A DNA stretch of 64,000 nt from NCBI GenBank assembly GCA_041398745.1, contig JAWKUB010000003.1, positions 496,001 to 560,000 on the forward strand. Direction: 5' to 3'. Within the stretch, counting starts at the first letter, position 1. Every line of letters begins with the position of its first letter. This DNA comes from JACKHO01 sp041398745 (GTDB lineage: Bacteria; Planctomycetota; Planctomycetia; Planctomycetales; Planctomycetaceae). Made by a program: the position numbers and the translations under genes. The notes under the pieces are model-generated. The model did no database searches. It saw nothing but the letters and a program-made list of their open reading frames with translations, and was not told the origin of the DNA. This document shows positions 59,860 to 64,000 of this stretch, piece after piece.

Positions 59860-60879
59860 ATGGAAGACCTCGAATACCTGCCCGATCCTGTTGACGTTGA
59901 GCCAGATACGTTCTGGAACTCAACGTGGACGCGTGCGGCATTTTGGGGTGGGGCGGTCATTCTGGTGGGCATGACGGGGGTGCGGTTCATTCCGCCGGAG
60001 TGGATCGAGACGTTGCCGCCGTGGCTCGGGATTGTTCTGGGTGGTGTGCTGCCGCAGTTGCTGATCTTCGGCTTTCCACTGCTGGCCCGAACGAAGGCGG
60101 CGGAGAGTCAGTTCGAGTGGCCGACCGTTCCCGAAGTGATGTTGGAAGCAGCCATTGGAATTGGGTGCAGCATTGGCGGACTGTTTCTCTTGGGAGGGTT
60201 TCTGGCTGTGCTGCAGCAGTTCATTCCCGACGCCGAGTTTGGCGGAAGTTACAGCGAGGCGATGAGTCAGGCACCACCCTCGGGGGCTGTGCTGGGAATC
60301 CTGCTGGCGTCGTTCACGCTGGCCCCGGTTTGTGAGGAACTCTTCTTCCGGGGTTTCCTGCTCAATGCGCTGCGGCAGCGGATGTCCACGCCCGTCGCCA
60401 TTCTGCTTTCGTCTGCAATTTTCGGGGCGGTGCATACGTTTGGCGGCTGGCATGCGTTTGCCGCTTCACTGCTCGGTTTGATGTTCGCGGGTGTTTACGT
60501 CTGGCGGAAGACGTTGCTCACTCCAATGTTTATGCACGCGACGAACAACTTCATGGTTTCACTCGTGCTGCTGGCGCAAATGTTCCTGAACCAGCACACC
60601 GCCGTTATTGGCATCAGTCCCGAGCCGAATGCTGCCGAATACCGAATTGGAGTAGTCTATCCCGGTTCACCGGCGGAGGAGGCGGGGCTAAGGCCAGGCG
60701 ATGTCATTACGCATATCGATGAAGAGCCCATCAACGATTTCAGCGACCTTACCAAGGCCATTAAATCCCACAAACCGGGAGTAAGGCGCACGTTGACGGT
60801 GCAACGGGACGAGGAAACGCTGACGATTTCCGTCATTCCCGTTTCGGTAAAGGAACTGAGAGAACTGCCCGAAGAATAG
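59860..60879 (+). CDS. CPBP family intramembrane protease with C-terminal PDZ domain
   Basis: A 339-residue membrane protein. The CPBP (Rce1/ABI) motifs are EELFFRGFLL, HTFGGWHAF and HATNN, holding the Glu and His residues expected for catalysis. After about seven helices a PDZ domain at about 260-335 (GLRPGDVITHIDEEP) follows. PDZ attachment to CPBP is unusual. ATG at 59860 is chosen over TTG at 59842, but neither has a clear Shine-Dalgarno. It lies 37 bases after valS. Confidence 0.83.
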   Translation: MEDLEYLPDPVDVEPDTFWNSTWTRAAFWGGAVILVGMTGVRFIPPEWIETLPPWLGIVLGGVLPQLLIFGFPLLARTKAAESQFEWPTVPEVMLEAAIGIGCSIGGLFLLGGFLAVLQQFIPDAEFGGSYSEAMSQAPPSGAVLGILLASFTLAPVCEELFFRGFLLNALRQRMSTPVAILLSSAIFGAVHTFGGWHAFAASLLGLMFAGVYVWRKTLLTPMFMHATNNFMVSLVLLAQMFLNQHTAVIGISPEPNAAEYRIGVVYPGSPAEEAGLRPGDVITHIDEEPINDFSDLTKAIKSHKPGVRRTLTVQRDEETLTISVIPVSVKELRELPEE

Positions 60880-60886
60880 GCTGAGG

Positions 60887-61026
60887 TTCACCCTCTCAGG
60901 CGAAGCCGCCGGAGAGGGTCGGAAACGAGCTTGCGAGTTTCCGGGGAGGGCCTGAATTGCAATTGGAGCCGCCAAGGCATGCGCCCCCTCCCCTCGCTCC
61001 GCTCGACCCTCCAACGGGAGGGTGAA
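60887..61026. repeat. MITE-like 140-base element with 9-base terminal inverted repeats
   Basis: The element begins TTCACCCTC and ends GAGGGTGAA, an exact 9-base inverted repeat. Inside are three hairpins: CCCTCTC/GAGAGGG (60891-60918), CGGAAAC/GTTTCCG (60920-60943) and CCCTCC/GGAGGG (61007-61022). It fills most of the gap between the CPBP gene and purB and encodes no protein. Confidence 0.65.
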
Positions 61027-61126
61027 TTTCGGCATGCCGGAAAACCGGTGTACTTGAATCTGGGGTGCGGCTCTGCCAGCATGTGCAGCCCGCAGTTTTT
61101 TTCTGGCCTCCATTGCGCTTTGACAC

Positions 61127-62557
61127 ATGCCACACGACGTCTACGAAACACCGCTGAACACCCGTTACGCTTCCGCCGAAATGAGTGGTATTTGGTCGGC
61201 CCAGACCAAGCATTCCACCTGGCGGCGGCTGTGGGTGGCGCTGGCCGAAGCGGAAGCTGAGTTGGGCATTGAGATTCGTCCAAACCAACTGGACGAAATG
61301 CGGGCACATATTGATGACATTGATTTCGATGTGGCGGCCAAGTATGAGAAGGAATTCCGTCACGACGTCATGGCGCACGTCCACACTTATGGCGACAAGT
61401 GCCCGTCTGCCAAAGGCGTGATCCACCTCGGGGCGACTTCCTGCTACGTCACGGACAACTCGGAACTCATTCAAATTCGTGAGGGATTGATGCTGGTCCA
61501 GCGTCGGCTGGTTCAGGTCATTGATGCCCTTGGTCGATTTGCTTCGACACACCGCGATTTGCCGTGCCTGGGATTCACGCACCTGCAGCCGGCTCAACCC
61601 ACGACTGTTGGTAAACGGGCGACGTTATGGTGTCACGATTTGGTCCTGGACCTGGAAGAAGTGGAGCACCGACTCGCGACGCTGAAGTTTCGGGGTGTGA
61701 AGGGGACGACCGGAACGCAGGCCACGTTTTTGACATTGTTTGAAGGGAATCACGAAAAGGTTGTGCAGCTCGACAAACTGGTCGCTGCAAAAATGGGTTT
61801 CGACGCGACCTACCCCGTGACTGGTCAAACCTACTCACGCAAGGTCGATGCACAGGTCCTCTCCTGCCTCAGTGGGATTGGGCAGTCGGCCCACAAAGTC
61901 GGCAGCGACCTGCGGATTCTGCAAAGCCTCAACGAAGTAGAGGAGCCCTCAGAGAGCAAGCAAATTGGTTCCTCAGCGATGGCCTACAAGCGAAACCCCA
62001 TGCGGGCCGAACGGATGTGTGCCCTTGGCCGCTTTGCCATGAGTCTCGCCCAGAACGGTGATCAGACCATGGCAACTCAGTGGATGGAACGCACTTTGGA
62101 CGACAGTGCGAACCGCAGGTTGTCACTGCCGCAGTCGTTCCTGGCCATCGACGCCGTCCTCATCATTTACCGCAACCTCGCCGAGGGGCTGAAAGTTTTC
62201 CCGAAGTCCATCGCACGCCGTCTCAACGAAGTGTTGCCGTTCATGGCCACAGAAGAAATTCTGATGACCGGCGTCAAACAGGGTGGCGACCGACAGGAAC
62301 TGCACGAGCGCATTCGCGTTCACAGCCTCGCGTCAGCCAAGGTCATGAAAGAAGAAGGTTTGGTCAGCGACCTCATGACCCGCCTCGCAGATGACCCCGC
62401 CTTTGCAGGTATCGACCTCAGTTCCGCACTCGACGCGCCTCGTTTCATTGGACGGGCCCCTGAACAGGTTGATTCCTTCATTGCTGACGTGGTTGAGCCC
62501 ATCAGGGAGCGATATCAGTCCTGCCTCGGCGAGTCGAACGCGGAACTGAAGGTGTAG
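61127..62557 (+). CDS. purB: Adenylosuccinate lyase
   Basis: A 476-residue fumarase/aspartase superfamily enzyme of purine synthesis, cleaving SAICAR and adenylosuccinate. The signature GSSAMAYKRNPMR at about 282 is clear, with the N-terminal TSCYVTDNSE and GKRATLW of the family. ATG at 61127 is 100 bases after the repeat element. Confidence 0.95.
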   Translation: MPHDVYETPLNTRYASAEMSGIWSAQTKHSTWRRLWVALAEAEAELGIEIRPNQLDEMRAHIDDIDFDVAAKYEKEFRHDVMAHVHTYGDKCPSAKGVIHLGATSCYVTDNSELIQIREGLMLVQRRLVQVIDALGRFASTHRDLPCLGFTHLQPAQPTTVGKRATLWCHDLVLDLEEVEHRLATLKFRGVKGTTGTQATFLTLFEGNHEKVVQLDKLVAAKMGFDATYPVTGQTYSRKVDAQVLSCLSGIGQSAHKVGSDLRILQSLNEVEEPSESKQIGSSAMAYKRNPMRAERMCALGRFAMSLAQNGDQTMATQWMERTLDDSANRRLSLPQSFLAIDAVLIIYRNLAEGLKVFPKSIARRLNEVLPFMATEEILMTGVKQGGDRQELHERIRVHSLASAKVMKEEGLVSDLMTRLADDPAFAGIDLSSALDAPRFIGRAPEQVDSFIADVVEPIRERYQSCLGESNAELKV

Positions 62558-62708
62558 AGCGACAAATGGACTGGGATTGCGATTGGCGTGTGCCGTTTCG
62601 CATAATAGGGTGTCGATGAATCCTGTTCGGCCATTGTCGGACAGAGGTTTGTCGCTGCCCTCCTAATTATGTCCCTCCTTGTTGGTCTGGCGTCGCCAGG
62701 GTTCTGAC

Positions 62709-64000
62709 ATGTCCAATGCCTTCCGCTTGTCTCTTCAGCGCATTGCTGCCTGTTGTGTTGTTCTGGCCACGCAGTGGTCATTTGCTGCTGATTCCACGAC
62801 CGAACTGACTTTCGAAAAGGACATCCGTCCCATTTTTCGAGAGTTCTGTTTCGACTGTCATGGAGCAACTGACAAGCTCGATGGTCAGCTTGATTTACGC
62901 CTAGTGCGCTTCATGCAGCGGGGCGGTGAGTCGGGGCCTGCGATTGTTGTCGGTGATCCTGCAAGCAGCTATCTAATGGATCGAATCCGTAACGGTGAAA
63001 TGCCGCCGGGAGAAACGCGTGTTCCAGATGAAAAAATTGCAATTCTGGAACAATGGATTGCGGGTGGTGCTCCGACATCCCGGCCTGAACCGGAGTCGAT
63101 TGGTCCGGGAGTTCCGATTTCAGTAGAGGACCGAAATTACTGGGCGTTTCAGCCAATTCAACGTCCAGAAGTTCCCAACTTCGATGCTGCGGAACGGGTG
63201 CGAACTCCCATCGATGCGCTATTACGTAAGGCGATGCCAGACGGACTTTCTTTCTCGCCAGATGCAGAACGCGAAACACTTATTGAGCGGGCATACTTTG
63301 ATCTCATCGGACTGCCGCCAACTTTGGAGGAAATGGCCAAGTGGAAGAATCACGCCAGCGAGGACTGGTTCGATTTACTCCTGAATGATTTGCTCGATTC
63401 CCCTCGCTACGGCGAACGTTGGGGACGGCACTGGCTTGACGTCGCGGGCTACGCGGACTCTGAAGGCTACACCGTCCAGGATGCGGAACGTCCCTGGGCG
63501 TGGAAGTACCGTGACTATGTCATTCGGTCCCTGAATGACGACAAGCCATTCGACCAGTTCATCGTCGAGCAACTGGCCGGAGATGAACTTGCCGGACCTC
63601 AGCAGGGGGACTGGACACCAGAACAAATTGAACTGCTGACGGCTACCGGATTTCTCCGCATGGCGGCTGATGGAACGGGATCGGGCGACAACAGTCCTGA
63701 GGCGCGGAACAAAGTCATTGCGGACACCATCAAAATCGTCAGCACGTCATTACTGGGCATGAGTGTGGCTTGCGCGCAGTGTCACGACCATCGTTACGAT
63801 CCCATTTCCCAGGTCGACTACTACGCCATGCGGGCGGTGTTCGAACCGGCTTTCGACTGGCAGCAGTGGAAGAATCCCGCCCAGCGACAAGTTTCACTTT
63901 ATACGGCTGCTGATCGACAACTCGCTGCGGACGTGGAAGCCGAAGCTCAGCAGGTAGCAGCAGAGAAGACGACGAAGCAGACGGAGTACATGGCGCAGGC
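62709..64000 (+). CDS. PSCyt1/DUF1549 cytochrome-type protein (partial, right edge)
   Basis: The first 430 codons of a gene that runs off the right edge. It starts with a signal peptide (ending SFA at about 27), then a planctomycete-type cytochrome c (PSCyt1) domain with CFDCHG at about 51-56 and MPPGE. A DUF1549 domain follows (LIERAYFDLIGLPPT and YGERWGRHWLDVAGYADSEGY), with CAQCHDH at about 357 that is a second CxxCH. The rest is expected to include DUF1553. These proteins are exported and their enzymic role is not known. Confidence 0.9.
   Translation, partial: MSNAFRLSLQRIAACCVVLATQWSFAADSTTELTFEKDIRPIFREFCFDCHGATDKLDGQLDLRLVRFMQRGGESGPAIVVGDPASSYLMDRIRNGEMPPGETRVPDEKIAILEQWIAGGAPTSRPEPESIGPGVPISVEDRNYWAFQPIQRPEVPNFDAAERVRTPIDALLRKAMPDGLSFSPDAERETLIERAYFDLIGLPPTLEEMAKWKNHASEDWFDLLLNDLLDSPRYGERWGRHWLDVAGYADSEGYTVQDAERPWAWKYRDYVIRSLNDDKPFDQFIVEQLAGDELAGPQQGDWTPEQIELLTATGFLRMAADGTGSGDNSPEARNKVIADTIKIVSTSLLGMSVACAQCHDHRYDPISQVDYYAMRAVFEPAFDWQQWKNPAQRQVSLYTAADRQLAADVEAEAQQVAAEKTTKQTEYMAQ

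Overview
The window looks like a stretch of a Planctomycetota (planctomycete) chromosome. The signs are a DUF1559 prepilin-like protein, a PSCyt1/DUF1549-type cytochrome protein running off the right edge, several Ser/Thr kinases with membrane and repeat tails, an ECF sigma factor fused by overlap to a kinase, FHA-domain proteins, and very large multihaem cytochromes. Genes are dense, on both strands, with moderate to high GC. No rRNA, CRISPR array, phage or insertion sequence was found. I cannot name the genus.

Layout. 0.3-7 kb: kinase with a beta-helix tail, MBL-fold hydrolase, homoserine dehydrogenase (hom), dihydroxy-acid dehydratase (ilvD). 7-14 kb: accessory/signalling block with a small lipoprotein, a DUF1559 protein, and a divergent ECF sigma factor - TPR kinase - membrane protein - zinc-ribbon/LRR protein run. 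14.4-19.4 kb: tRNA-Leu(CAA), ferritin-like protein, Obg GTPase, an alpha/alpha-toroid protein, tRNA-Arg(CCG), an orphan ABC-2 permease and queG. 19.7-36.1 kb: a continuous plus-strand respiratory block. It holds a bc-type quinol oxidase module (Rieske protein with repeated N-terminus, split cytochrome b, an eight-haem c/PDZ protein, a cupredoxin-like lipoprotein, a 49-residue lipoprotein and a dihaem cytochrome c lipoprotein), followed by a type-A2 haem-copper oxidase (subunits II, I, III, IV) with haem A and haem O synthases. 36.1-41.8 kb: ABC-2 exporter pair, sigma-54 response regulator and squalene-hopene cyclase. 41.9-56.2 kb: mostly minus-strand genes (class III aminotransferase, DUF58 protein, sugar isomerase-like protein, ABC ATPase with a large membrane partner, Fpg-type glycosylase, MFS transporter, glycosyltransferase, FHA-FHA-STAS protein), with an SDR and a PfkB kinase on plus. 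56.5-64 kb: valS, CPBP protease with PDZ domain, a 140-bp MITE-like element, purB, and the start of a PSCyt1 protein.

How it works together. Quinol is probably oxidised by the Rieske/cytochrome b module. Electrons then pass through the multihaem c protein and the dihaem or cupredoxin lipoproteins to the CuA site of subunit II and the A2-type oxidase, whose haem is made by ctaA/ctaB in the same cluster. The signalling genes at 7-14 kb and 55-56 kb show the kinase/FHA-rich regulation typical of planctomycetes.

The most interesting signals are the unusual architecture of the respiratory cluster, two copies of a short dispersed palindrome (7.55 kb and 41.84 kb), and the MITE-like element at 60.9 kb. 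All assignments come from reading the sequence and knowledge of protein families; no database search was run.
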